A stretch of 60,000 nt of DNA from Phoronis australis (Eukaryota > Phoronida > Phoronidae). The notes under the pieces are model-generated. The model saw only the letters and a program-made list of their open reading frames with translations, made no database searches and had not been told where the DNA came from. Each line of letters begins with the position of its first letter. Positions within the stretch are counted from its first letter, which is position 1. Below, in pieces: positions 35,161 to 46,994 of the stretch. The translations under genes were made by a program, and so were the position numbers. The stretch covers positions 769,339-829,338 of the forward strand of contig NMRA01000023.1 in assembly GCA_002633005.1 (NCBI GenBank), written 5' to 3'.

Positions 35161-38100
35161 TGGATATAAACAGCATTGAGCTCGATTTATGATTGTCAGG
35201 CTTATTCTAAGAATCATGTCGCACCCACGGCGACTTCTAAAGCTTCTCTATAATTTTGTGCCCCCGGAACTGGCTGTAGCCCTGGCAGCACAGCACTAAA
35301 ACTCCGTACATGCATGGGGAGGTTGAATACAGTTGCGTTCGAGAAAAAAAAAAACTAAACAATACAGGGCACCAACAATTTACACTCAGGAGAAACTCCA
35401 ATGGCGCGAAAAGAGGCCAGAGAAGTGCTTGGTGTTCAGTTGCAGCATTGTAGGTACTACAATTATTCCAGTGTGCTGTGTAGCCCAGGACCATCCTATT
35501 TGTACTTGCATTGTATCATGAAAGTTTACCCTCAATCACTACGCCACTTGTATGGAAATTTACCCTGTGAAATGATGGAGAACGACTTGCATAATTCCTT
35601 TGTAAACATCGGTGGGCATGCTTTGATTTGAAAGTTTGTAGTATGCATGTACGGTAGAGGCCGGAATAAGCCGGAATTGAAATTTCGTTAATCATTATGA
35701 TCTAAAAATCTGATCTTACTGTATAATCACTGTGATGTTCTTGCAACGTTCACGCGTTATAGAGAATCGGTTCTTCTCTGGCTATACCCTCAGGCGGGTG
35801 CAAACATAAACCATACGTTTTTTATTGTGTGGTTGATTTTTTGCCGGTGAAATTTGAATCTGTTAGTAATTATCTAAAGTGCACTTCGGATTTCAATTAC
35901 CTTGTACACATCAATCATCCTGCTGGTGTTTGGACGGGAATGAAAATATAAATATAACTTGGGCAATTAGTAAACAGGCCAGTAGGAAGGTATTCTACAA
36001 AAAATCGACTTTGGGGCAAATTCGCCCCAGCCCATTCAAGTCGCCAACGTTTTCGTCCCGTGATTGCCTCACATTTCGTGCCGACTTCCATCTCCCTGGC
36101 TTGACGGTCGTCCCCAACTTGACCACGCTCAGACGTTCACCACAGGCGCAGTGGAAAACAATTCGGAAAAAATGCGCATTTCATCAGCTGACGCCGAAGC
36201 ATCAATCTCTTAAAGAGATATTGTCGCTTCTAAGGCAGAAATAATACAATTCTTGGTTTATTAATGGACGGATAACTTAAATTTCAAAGTTATTGGACGT
36301 AAAGCAATAAAATCCGATGCTTTTGTGATTTTATTGCAAGTACGTTGCTATTTCTCACCATTGGCTGCCACATACATGTATTCTCACATTCGCTGAAATA
36401 AAGGCTGGTGACGTCAGTAGAGTCATTGGGATTTGGCTCAACTAGAACAGCGTTTGACTGCAACTGCAACAGTTCCAGGATCGAATCTACGCTGGGGCTC
36501 ATTTATGGTCAGTGACAAAACCGCCTTTCACCTCTGATGTCATTTTTAAAAGTGACACACCCACCTTACATCACAGTACGTAGGATACCATAAGAGGGGG
36601 CAACATGTTGCCTCGAAGAATTGGGCAAAGCGTGACCGGACGGCGACACGATTCCGCCACGCCCCGGGAGTGAGCCCGCCCCCTTCGTTGCCGTTCCTAG
36701 TTAGTGTACTCTATATTTCCTCACGCTGTAGCTGTTTAATTTTGCTTTCGCCCCCCCCTAAATCCGCCGATGCACCACCATCATAAAACTACTTTTGAGA
36801 TAGACCATCGTTACCGTTATGTTATTTTAAGTCTCACATTGGCCTTTAGTCAAATTAGTGATGCCTTCAGGGCTGAGGAAGAACTCGCCGACAGCTGTTG
36901 CTTATGACTAAATTCTAATTGTCTTGTCATGGCGCGTCATTTTATTCACCAAGCATGGTTTCAACTATTGACGATCCGTCAGTTCTTAGCAAACTAAGAA
37001 ATCACCACTCATGATGACCTGAGTACAAACAAGTTGAGACAGATTTTGTAGCCGTTTTAACGAGTTAATTCACATTGGCAAAAAATAACCTCTTAAGTGG
37101 TCAAAAATATTTATTTCCCAGAATTTCGACTAGCTCAAAATTCATTGAGCATCAATTCCTTACTATTGCAAGTAAGATTTTCTGATAAACGGCAAATTTC
37201 CTATTAGCTGCCGGTTTCCTTCGTGGGGTGTACCGGTTACATTAACATGTAAATCAACTAATGAAGATCTGCAGGTTACACTAAGCAAACAACCTCGACA
37301 TGTTGAACCGTTTCATATACGGCATCCCTGTATAAAATCTAATGGCGCCCAAGGAATTCCTTTCGAGATATCGCAAGATTTTTTTGCGATTTCCGACACG
37401 GGGTATTCCGCGGAGTCTTTGGTGGATCCCCCAAGAAGTATTTCAGAATGCATGCGTTTTGAAGTGAACAGTTTGAAAAATAAGTCGCTCATGCACTGTT
37501 AGCTAAGGCACAAGTAGTTCAGACGCCAAAGGAGAAACAATATTTCTTGATGAGTATAGGAGTGACAATTTACAGCAATAATTTGATAGTGGAAATCCCG
37601 AGTGACAAAAAGTTACATGTTCATCGTAATCTAATACACAATTGAATTGTGGTGCTGTCACACTGCACGTGGCTGTTGTACACGTGACTAGTATTGTATG
37701 TGACGCAAACCATGCTGTAGCTAGCCTCCGCGGACTTGATGAAATATTCCCTACACCAACCTTCTTCAGTATAGGCGGATTTAAGGAGGGGGCCCCATGG
37801 CTGCCGCAAAATATAAAACAGCAGGAGCGTAGGGAAATGTTGAGTTTATTAATTAACCCCAGTAATTAACATTATACGGCCGAAACAAGATTTATATGTG
37901 TGCAGTTTTAGTTTCCGTCGTCTGCTTCACTGTGCAATGAAGAAAATTACTTCATTTTTTAAAGAAAATGAAATCTGAGGGACGATGAAAAAAACAGAAG
38001 CTGCTGGTAAGATGTGAATTTTAATCGAAGCCTTAGTGAATCACTCAGAAATTCATGATTCTCTCTTTGTCAAACCTTGACTTAAGACGATTTTCAATGC

Positions 38101-40836
38101 AATCGTGTCTTGATGCCAACACAAAAAACGGATTTGGTCTTTTGGGCAATTGAAGACTATTATAAATACAACAAATTTGTTACGAACTGGTTGCACGGTT
38201 TCGCGCGCAGCTGCACACTAAAAATCCAGTCTTACTGGTTACATGGGCCGGCCGGGATATATAGGTGACTGGGCAATAGTGAGATATAACGTGTTCATAT
38301 TTTGGGAACCAGTTTGGTGCCCATTATTCAGTGGAGAGAACTGGTTCTCCAAACGCAGGTACGAGTTTATATCCGACTGGTGACCGAGACAATAAAAATT
38401 GTCAAAGAAAAAAACCGTGAGACCCACGACAATACCACTTTTACTGATCTAACGCCATTTGCTCTACCGAAGCGACACCCGATCGTTACCACAGAAGCAT
38501 AATAGTATCCCCGGCCGAGACGCTACAGAGGAACCTGCGCCAGTAGGCTACTCGGTATATCATTTCTGGAGTTATTTAGTTGCATGATTGTCCACGAGGT
38601 GACGTTGTCGGCTCCAATGAGCTATTTATCTCATTGGTCGGCTCTCGGCAGCCACATTGGATTTTTGGGTGAGGCTATAGTACATGGACCGCCAACTCGT
38701 CAGTATGACTTTCAATGGACGAAATCTGTGCTCTTGCTGAAGCAATGACGTCATATTCACTAGCGACACCTGACCAAATTATCAGGAGTTATTTTCGACA
38801 AGTACGTCGTCTGCTAATCAGGGTCAGCTGTTGCGTGGTCACAACTAGCCGGAAACTGCACAGATAATTAAGGATAGTACCGCCTCCTCTTGGGTACCAC
38901 GTAAGAAAATGTCGGAGTTTCGAATCTGTGGAATGCACACTCCTTGGTGACACTCAAACGTTACCTCGTTTTTGGCTCCTCAGGCAGGGTGAACTGAGGG
39001 AAAGCAGTTTATTTCTTTTCTACAACAAAACCGCAAAATATGAAACATATGCAGGTACTGAACAAACACAATGCTTGCCTACGGTCTAAAAACCTGTGTT
39101 TGCTTTTTGATGGACACAGCAAACCTTATAGCCGGCCTGCCAAAAAAAACGAGCAAAATACACAAAAAGTTGGCAGCTTTCAACCGATAACAAAGACTCG
39201 CATGTAACTACTTGGCGCCAGCAGACAACACACTCAGAATGCAAAAACACTCCAGATTCCAAAATTTAGAAAGGTGTTAACCAGACCGTTTTTTGCTAAT
39301 CTGAAAAGCCTGCCGAGGGGTACTTGAATTTCAAACCAAAACTTGCCTTGCCTACACGAAGTGATCGAGTGTTTACGATCGAACAACAACGGCTGCAAAA
39401 AATAGGTCAAGGGGGCAACAACCTCGATTTTTTTTCAAAATTAAACAAGCGGATAATCCTAGCCAACACGCCTACAGTGAACCTCAAAATGTCCGGCAGC
39501 CAATCCATTTGACTGGAGCTCGGAAAAACTATTGAGTGCCACCTTAAGCCAGGACAATAAAGTGTAGCCTTTGTTCTCGTGGAACAGTGTTCGTTTTCTC
39601 CTCATTAGCGCTGCCGTAACATCCGGGTCTTGGGCAACTGGGCAAGAAAGGAAAGGCAAAAATGTTTCTAAAATATCTTGAAGCACCGACCCTCCGTTGG
39701 ATTTTTATGCGAAAAGTGACCGTTTTGAAGACGGGGGCTTGTATTTAACAAAACTAGCATTTTCCGTTCCTTGTGTAGTTTTAAGCAACAATGAGCGCGC
39801 TTTCCGTCAAAGGAATTTACTTTTGATTTATACGACGTATCTATAGGCCGTAGTCCCAGCTCTACCATCTTGTATAGTACATGTACATGTACACTGTACA
39901 TGTAGCGATACAAAATTGGTCGGTGTCAACTGCAGCTTGCTCATTAACCTATACTCAGAGGAAGAAAACTGATTTGTGGGCTTAATGCAAAGAACTGGCC
40001 GCAAGAGACCGCACTTGTCGAATATGATGACCGGCCGTAACATGAGCCAGAAAATGAACGTATCGTTAGTTTAAGCTCAGAATATAATGCCGTAATGTCG
40101 AAGGTACAGCTTAAAACCAGTCTCATATCGGGAAGAGGACTAAATCTAAAGATTTTTTGTGAGGGAAGCAACTTTAATCTAACTTGAAACCGACACATTT
40201 AATTTTTAGAGAAATTACTGTGAGAAAGACGTCTTTCTGAGCAACGTATTCGGTATACAATGGTGCTGAATGCATTTGTCCTTAGTAGAACGCCTTAGAG
40301 ATGTGCTTTTAGCCGGGTAGGTTTCCCCGTCTGAATACGCATGAGAAGACACTCGATGACGATTCGAAACTAATTAACTAATTAGGCTTCATAGTAAAAA
40401 TAGAAGGCTCCGCAGATATGTTAGAGTGCATTCTCTGGAATCTGTTCCACACTTTAGTTTTTTGCGCATACTAGGGCCTATCCAGTAAAAAGATGAAAGA
40501 TAATCCAGCACAGCGGCAAGATCTACTAGACGAAGGCATCGAGCATATCAAATGTTCCATACTGCCCTTCATAAAAGGCCAGTGGAATGATGTTTTCTGG
40601 AAATTGTGATTGCAGATGAAAAGAAATAATTAAAAAATATATCATTTACCGTGAAGATTTTGACAATATTATGTACAATAACAATAATGATTACAATGGC
40701 TAGTTATCGAAAACAAGATGAACGGTCACAATCATTCTCATGTCTTGGCAACAAAATGGACCCTCTTAGGGTACCTCGACGGTTAAGCTGTTGCGTCTCT
40801 CAGTAACACAGAAACCAATGGTTGCAACTTTTGTCC
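35161..40836. other. Intergenic DNA, no gene seen
   Basis: No exon is convincing on either strand. A minus-strand frame near 39540-39690 (CPVAQDPDVTAALMRRKR) is exon-like and ends near a GT, but it matches nothing I recognise. A run of TACATGTA words occurs at 39880-39905. Confidence 0.45.
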
Positions 40837-42786
40837 TCATTGGCTGTCAGTCCTTTTGGCACGGAAAGCATCCCTGAAGACCACATGCATCTGTATATTA
40901 TAATTTTTCGGTGCATCGTTAGCCTTTTGTTCCTGCGCGCGATGATGCGGTATTCTTAGAGGTATGTGACTTCTCCGAAACTTTAACAAAACAACGAAAA
41001 GAGCGCTTGTCAACAGAAGTCCCAATGAAACACCAGCGCCTATAAGTAGACCGAGGTAGCTCAGTTGCCGCTCCTCTTCAATTTCTGTAAAAGTCAAGAA
41101 TTCATAAGGGTATAGTAACGAATTGCACAAATACACTTCCCCTCAAGACAGCATTGCTCGAAGAACGTGACTAAACCAGGCGCGCATGCAGAAGAGGTCT
41201 ATGAAGTCCCCACTTTCCCTGCCCGTTTGTTTGCCCATTGTCTGACCCCTAGACTAAATCCTAAATCCGCACACATAAACACAACATTTGATATCAAAGT
41301 TAATAACGAGCATGACGGAGTTTGAACATCGCCATCTTCAGCGCCATCGTCAAAATAGTACTAATAAATCTCTTCCTAGGGCAGATTATTTGGATTTCAG
41401 ATACTATGAAGCAAGGGAGGGACCCGAATATTTTGATCTTTCTACGCCGGTATTGTATCCTTATGAATAATTTTGTGCCATGGACGCAAGAGAGTCGCTC
41501 CAGATGTCTCCTATTTTAATAAGTTTTGTTGTAACACTGCCAAAATCAAAAGTTACATTTTTTTACAGAAAGCGGGCATGTGGCAACTTTGATCCTCGTT
41601 TATTCGTTTATTCAAACTTCTTGCGATGGTGGTTAGCTTACAGAGTGTTCATGATGGATTTTTTAAAGGTCAAGTTTGCCGCGTGCGTTCTTTCTATACA
41701 TACATGTACTACAGCCCACTTACTTACGCCACGCACGGATGTTTAGTCAGGCAAGTAATCTACACTAAAACGTGTCGTTTGTGATCAATGTTTACTTTGT
41801 TAAAAGTATTCAAAGAAATATTAAAAGTGGTTTATCGACAATACATAATGGTGGTGGTCAGGGTATCGATTTCCTCCATCGGCCAAAAGCACCATTTTTT
41901 TCGTTAAGTTCAAGGTGATTGTCAACCTCAGTAGAGTTATTTCATATTTTATTAAAGCTGTATTCCGCCCTGCTGAGCTGGCTAAAACACTTACGATCTC
42001 TTAATATTCCTGTCCGTGATAAATAATGAAGATTTGCGGCGATGTTTTTAGAAGAAACTTGATGGCTAATATGTCTGTTGTTTGTTGTCGCCAGAACTAC
42101 TCTTCAAATACGAAGTTGCCGGCAGTTTATTTAAAACACATGTTCAAAATACAATGTTGCAAACTTCACAAAAAAGGGGTAACGTGATTATAATCGATTG
42201 TGCAACAGATGTTAGTTTGGATGCACTGGTGAAGAATTTCAGTCATTAAGGATTCAGAAGATACAACGGGATAAAAATGGACAGTTAAAGCTGCATTTCG
42301 CTGCTCTCAGGAAAATCATGAAAACAGTCATTATTTTGAAACTTCATGATAGATTAATGGAGTTTCTTCATTCAGAGTTTACTGGCAAGCTCTAACGGGT
42401 ATCGAGGCTGTTTACATTGTATATGTACATTCTACCGATAGCATACTCACTTATGTTCACTTCAACAGAAGTAGTCGCAGTTTTCCCAGCAGTAGAATTC
42501 TTGACAAAATAGAAAGCATAGCACGAGTAAACTCCCGTGTCGTTCTCGTCGACATTTTCGCGCTCTAAAACGATTGAATTGTTCCCTTTCCTTGAAATTT
42601 TTACTCCTTGTGCAGCGTTCGTTTTTATTTCAGTGCTGACACTAGATGGGGCGAACTTCCATCCCAGAGTGCAGTTAGCGAACAGGCGGTCTTGCATGAG
42701 GAATGTGCATTCTAATTGAAGCCGACTGGACTTAGTGATCACAATTGGATTTGATGGTTCGATTTTTAACCATTTCGAGGTTGCAT
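40837..42786 (-). CDS. Ig-domain single-pass membrane protein, last two exons
   Basis: Exon 42786-42451 (336 bp, phase 1 at both ends, as is usual for Ig exons) encodes one Ig domain. The B-strand cysteine is in LQLECTF, the core tryptophan in LGWKF, and the F-strand motif is DTGVYSCYA, with several N-glycosylation sites (NCT, NNS, NDT, NST). It splices in phase to exon 41084-40837, which encodes a short linker, a hydrophobic helix (YLGLLIGAGVSLGLLLTSA and onward to VVLLKF), a basic RR stop-transfer and a ~40-residue cytoplasmic tail with a YNIQ (YxxQ-type) site, ending in TGA. This predicts a type I cell-surface protein. Exons for the signal peptide and any further Ig domains should lie above 42786 and were not found. 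No family name can be given; adhesion or immune-type receptors are candidates. Confidence 0.78.
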
Positions 42787-42934
42787 CTGTAAAAAGAGCA
42801 AATGTGTAAATACATGTTTCCCACACAAATACAGTCACACATACAGTGAACGGCGGGCTATTAAGAAACAAGTCGATATTTAAATAATATTGCCAGGAGG
42901 ACAATAAGATACTAGTAATGATAACGATAACAAC

Positions 42935-43128
42935 ACAAACAACAATAACAAAAACAGCAAAAACAAAAACAGCAAAAGCAACAACAACAAAAACAACAAC
43001 AACAACAAAAACAACAGCAACAAAAACAACAAGAACAAAAACAACAACAACACAAAACCAACAAAAACAACAACAACAGTAAAACAACAACAAAAACAAT
43101 AACAGCAAGAAACAACAACCATGAGACG
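42935..43128. repeat. CAA-type microsatellite upstream of the Ig exon
   Basis: Long runs of ACAACA and AACAAAAAC units. On the minus strand they give a spurious frame rich in L, V, F and C that runs into the Ig exon and mimics membrane segments. It is intronic simple sequence. Confidence 0.88.
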
Positions 43129-43651
43129 GCAATAGTATTAGTCATTGACAGCTACGATTAAGATATTGGTAATAATTTCAGTATTTATTTCTATGTATTT
43201 TTTCAATCGCCGCCTTTTCTGTGGCCACCAGAGCATTACGTGTACTTCAATGTAAAACAATTAGGCGGGTCTACATGCCAATACACCCGTAAAACACCAC
43301 GAACTTCGTCATATACTCCGGCAAAACTAATGGACGAAGAGCTTGGGACAACAGTTCCCCAAGATGTCGTTTTTTTAAGCGACACGATCTCATGCACTAT
43401 TGAATTTCTTGCACTGACCAACGCTAATAGTGCCGGTGTATACATGCATAACCACTCGATTACTCAGTGAGCACCCAAGGCAAATTCTTCAACAATTTGG
43501 CAATGAAGCTAATAAATCTGAACTGTAGAGAAGGAATCTTCAGTTTGTTTCATATGTGATCGTTTCTATACCCTTCTAGGTGCTTATACTCTACTGGCAA
43601 CTGAGCAGGTTCACAAAGTGCTTTTGATACAAAATGTATCCTGCCGCATGC

Positions 43652-43803
43652 TCGCAGACTTGATATTTAAGCCTCGTTCCAACCACCATCACCCAAGCGG
43701 CTTCGTGAAAGTTGCCAGCACACTTGATATCTAAACCTCGTTCAAACCACCATCACGCAATCGGCCTCGTGAATGCTGCCCGCAGACTTGACATTTAAAC
43801 CTC
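43652..43803. repeat. ~65-bp tandem repeat, 2.3 copies
   Basis: The units share CTTGATATTTAAGCCTCGTT, AACCACCATCACGCAA and CGGCTTCGTGAA-like blocks in the same order; the third copy is partial. Non-coding. Confidence 0.75.
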
Positions 43804-43963
43804 TACATGTACTGACTTCCCTATTTGGAATGTCACATATGGGTTAACTAGCATGACAGGCACCTTCGCATTCAAACAGGCGGACTCAGTGTAGATAATA
43901 CATACAGTAAAAATCGTTTGTTTGATATTTCATTATTGTTCAGTACATTTTGTGTAGTCATCT

Positions 43964-44114
43964 GGGCCCAGTTGCATAAAAGTTATACGCTGTTCAGCAA
44001 CAATGACGTCGCATTATCACGCGTCGCGTTGGTATTGTTGAGCAATCCACCTGACGTAATGCAACAATCAAACTTATCCAGCTATAACTTTTGAATCTTT
44101 ATGCAACTCAGCCC
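43964..44114. mobile_element. 151-bp MITE with inverted ends
   Basis: The left end GGGCCCAGTTGCATAAA and the right end TTTATGCAACTCAGCCC are inverse complements with two mismatches. Inner arms (AGTTATA/TATAACT and CAACAAT/ATTGTTG) extend the fold. The flanking duplication is not clear. Non-coding. Confidence 0.7.
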
Positions 44115-45113
44115 TGAACTATAAATACAATCATGACTTGTAACAAATGATCACGTGACGAGACAGAAACTGATGAGTGCAGTCAGCAAGGGGTGACTCT
44201 GAAATGAACACAGTGGGGGCGGCGGGCGTTTTTTTTTGCAATGAACAATTAAGGTGCCCAGCTAGTGTTGCAATCGCATAACAGGGGAGCCTCGATGTCT
44301 TGGCTGGTATAAATGCATGTATCCGAGTTCTATCATAGTGCAACTACAGTACTTGCATTACAGTTATCGTTGCTCAGAATTACATCACTACTTCATGTAA
44401 AATAGCGTGTACTGTAGCTCTTTACATCGGCACATACTGTGCTACATAACTACATGTATGTACAGCTCACTAGTAACGATTAACGTGTAAGCACGCATTT
44501 AGACTCGCGCACTCGATGTGAAATTGCACATACATCTGCGCCAGTAGACAAACAAACACCAAAGTGCAGCGAAATATGTGACTGTATTCAAACGCAAACT
44601 CGTGATACAAAAGCGAGAGAAGCAGACGTCTCGACAAGGGTCGCACAAACGTATGTGCCATAACAATGACAAACTAACTAATAACTGGCGCTGATATATT
44701 TGGGTACTGCAGAGGTACCATAGAATCATGCGCACGACCTACCTTACGCACGACCCACCTACGAACCTATCTTTATACATGCATACAAACCCACGGATCA
44801 TGCATACGAATCCAAAAATCATGAATCATGACCAACACAAGTCATACGCACGAGCATCCGAATCCGTAGGCACGAACCACCATACGATAAAGTGTTCGTG
44901 CATGATTTTGTGTTCGTACATGTGTGCGTGATTCCTGGGTTCGCATGCATGATTCATATGTTTGCCGTAGGTGTTAAGTGCGTAAGGTGCGATGCTTGTG
45001 GGAATGAGTCTATATGGTACCCTGTACTAAAGGAGCAACTAAGTATGTATGCTAAGCACCTGAGCACTGTGAATTTTTTGAAGGAAAGAAAACACTAATT
45101 CAATCTAATATGC
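44115..45113. other. Intergenic DNA, imperfect foldback near 44727-44995
   Basis: No gene is seen. Around 44727-44995 the sequence is rich in CATGCATACGAA-like words, and its ends (CGACCTACCTTACGCACGAC; GTGCGTAAGGTGCGATGC) are roughly complementary, so a degraded foldback element is possible. Confidence 0.4.
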
Positions 45114-45314
45114 TTAAAGGCGAAGGCAACCTTTTAATTTTTAATTTTATTAATTATTCGTCCGCTTTTCCGGAAGTGACGTTTTAGGAGGCAAGCGCTT
45201 CCCGCCAATTTCTTTTCACATAGTCTGACTGTGCGAGCTGCCGAGTCAGTCATTGTTCTACCTCGGTTGTGTTAAGTTCCGTCGTCGTTCGCTTTCATTT
45301 ACTAGTCAGTCAAC

Positions 45315-46410
45315 TTGCCACACTGTTGCTGCGTACCGGGATGTAGTAATTATCGGCTCACGCGCGCTTTGGGAGTGCCTTTGCATCGCTTTCCGATGGA
45401 TGACACACTTCGCCGTACTTGGCTCGTTCGTGTGAAGAACGCAGCGTTACCCGTCCACGCAACGTACAAAGCAGTGGAGAATTACCGTGTGTGTGGCAAG
45501 CACTTTCTGCCGTCCGATTACGAAAGGGATTTGTACGCTGAACTGATGAAGGTCCCCGCGAAACAACGCTTGAAGAAGGATGCCATTCCGTCTGTGTTGA
45601 TTCCCGGCAGTGCCCCGTCGCCACCCCCGAGAAGTGCGTTTTTGAAGCGAGAAGCCTCGCGAGCTGTGGCCAGTACAGTGACTGGAGCCAGTGGAGGCAC
45701 TTCATCTACTGTCACCCGTGCCTCCGAACGTACCCCAGAGCGTGCAATTCCTGGAACCAGTAGTGATTCGCCCTGTGCTGTTTTCTCCAGCCCAGAGCCT
45801 CTAAGCAGCCCTGCAGCGATATTGAGTAGTGGGAGTGATTACAGGCCCAGTTCGACACCCAGTGAAGAGGACAGTTCGTCGTCCAGTGAACAGATCGGTG
45901 AGCCAAACTTTGATAAGTTTATTGTGGACTTGTCTAAAGTGTTGGAGCTATTTAGAAGGTGCCAGGTGTGTGGCGAGGGAGTCACACGACACAATGTAAG
46001 CAGTTTGGGTGCTCAGGTCACCATCCAGTGGGAGTGTGTCACGGGACACTCTGGCAAGTGGGACAGTTGTTCCTCTGTCCGTGGTATGCCGGAGGTCCAC
46101 TTAACCATGTCCAGTGGTGTGCTCTTCACTGGAAACACGTTTCAGTCGGTGAAGACAATGATGGACTTTGGAAAAGTCAAGTTTTTTTTCGAAAACAACA
46201 TTCAACAACATTCAGAATTCCTATTTAATACCAGTTGTCAATGACGCATACATGTCACAACATCTCGAGTTGGTGGCGGAATTCATGGAGAAGGAGAACT
46301 TGTCTGACTCACCAGGGCGGTCCGCCAAGTATACCACATACACTCTAATGGAGGAAGAGACCAAAAAGATAATTGATGTGGAACTCGGAACAGCACAAGC
46401 ATTCAATTGA
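45315..46410 (+). pseudogene. THAP-domain transposase remnant, frameshifted and C-terminally deleted
   Basis: The first frame (45315-46244) starts at HCCCVPGC with a THAP zinc finger: a CVPGC pair, HRFP, VCGKHF and the closing AIPSVL box. A Ser/Pro-rich linker follows, then a CQVCGEG...TGHSGKWDS cysteine region typical of these transposases. The expected first codon is TTG (45315), not ATG. At the T8 run (46182-46189) homology jumps to another frame, which continues with FFSKTTFNNIQNSYLIPVV and DSPGRSAKYTTYTLM and ends at 46410. Sequence expected just before DSPG appears to be lost, and everything after DVEL is absent. Such proteins cut and paste the element; this copy should be inactive. Confidence 0.82.
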
Positions 46411-46656
46411 GGTAGGCATAACAACGCACACAGTGCATTTGCACCAAGATGTGTCACCACGTCTGTCTTCAGTAGCCGCCTCGTTTCTCTCAACAGCTGC
46501 CTGTGCCTGTGTGTACTCTGCCTCGTTGTACTCGGGCTCAAACATGTACCCACCCACTGAATGTCCGTGAAAAAATTCCTCGTCACCACTGCTGTGAACA
46601 AGGTCTCCGTCACTCACACTACTGTCACTGTGATACGGGTCACCGACTCCAGCCAT
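46345..46656 (-). CDS. ORF with P2X7 ballast-like cysteine motif inside the transposon
   Basis: From ATG 46656, 103 codons: an acidic, Ser-rich N-terminus (SDSSVSDGDLVHSSGDEE) and then DTSWCKCTVCVVMPTSIECL followed by CC. This arrangement (W-C-x-C-x2-C ... M-P-T ... C-x-C-C) is that of the cysteine-rich zinc-binding ballast domain at the C-terminus of vertebrate P2X7 receptors and of many invertebrate proteins. The last ~10 residues (after CSEF) are antisense to the transposase ORF and look foreign. The ballast domain is therefore cut short, as if one deletion removed the 3' ends of both genes. Whether it is expressed is unknown. Confidence 0.65.
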   Translation of the reverse strand: MAGVGDPYHSDSSVSDGDLVHSSGDEEFFHGHSVGGYMFEPEYNEAEYTQAQAAVERNEAATEDRRGDTSWCKCTVCVVMPTSIECLCCSEFHINYLFGLFLH

Positions 46657-46994
46657 TTTCAGCTTACAACACACTAAACAATCCCTAAATCCAACGCAGT
46701 TGAGTTCTCTACTAACCTATCTTGCCGCAGAATACTCGCCGATGGAAAGTGGTGGCGACAATTGGTGAAAAATAGCACAAAACAAAAGTAGAATAGAACA
46801 GATTCGCACAGTAAGCTCAACGCAAAACCAAGTGGCGGGAAGCGCTTGCCTCCTAAAACGTCACTTCCGGAAAAGCGGACGAGTAATTAATAAAATTACG
46901 AAAAGCTGTAATTAAGTGAAAAATATGTCTAGGATAACCAACCAACCTTATTTTAGCTCAAAATGACATGGAAAAAGGTTGCCTTCGCCTTTAA

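Larger units (their letters stand above)
45118..46990. mobile_element. Kolobok-like DNA transposon, 1,873 bp, TTAA target site
   Basis: The ends are AGGCGAAGGCAACCTTTT and its inverse complement, flanked on both sides by TTAA (45114-45117 and 46991-46994). An inner inverted repeat of 66 bp (45142-45207 and 46833-46898) differs at about one position; the right end has ~70 bp more between the outer and inner repeats. Inside are a THAP-type transposase remnant (plus strand) and a ballast-like ORF (minus strand), tail to tail. TTAA duplication, purine-rich ends and a THAP domain are features of the Kolobok superfamily. piggyBac also uses TTAA but has CCY ends and no THAP. The copy is damaged and should be non-autonomous. 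Confidence 0.85.

Noticed and set aside
35879-36244. 121-codon plus-strand ORF
   Set aside because: No recognisable domain, ordinary composition, no splice context; consistent with chance.
42880-43145. Minus-strand frames rich in L, V, F and C that look like several membrane segments
   Set aside because: They come from the CAA/ACAAC microsatellite; only the part from 42786 down is a real Ig exon with an acceptor.
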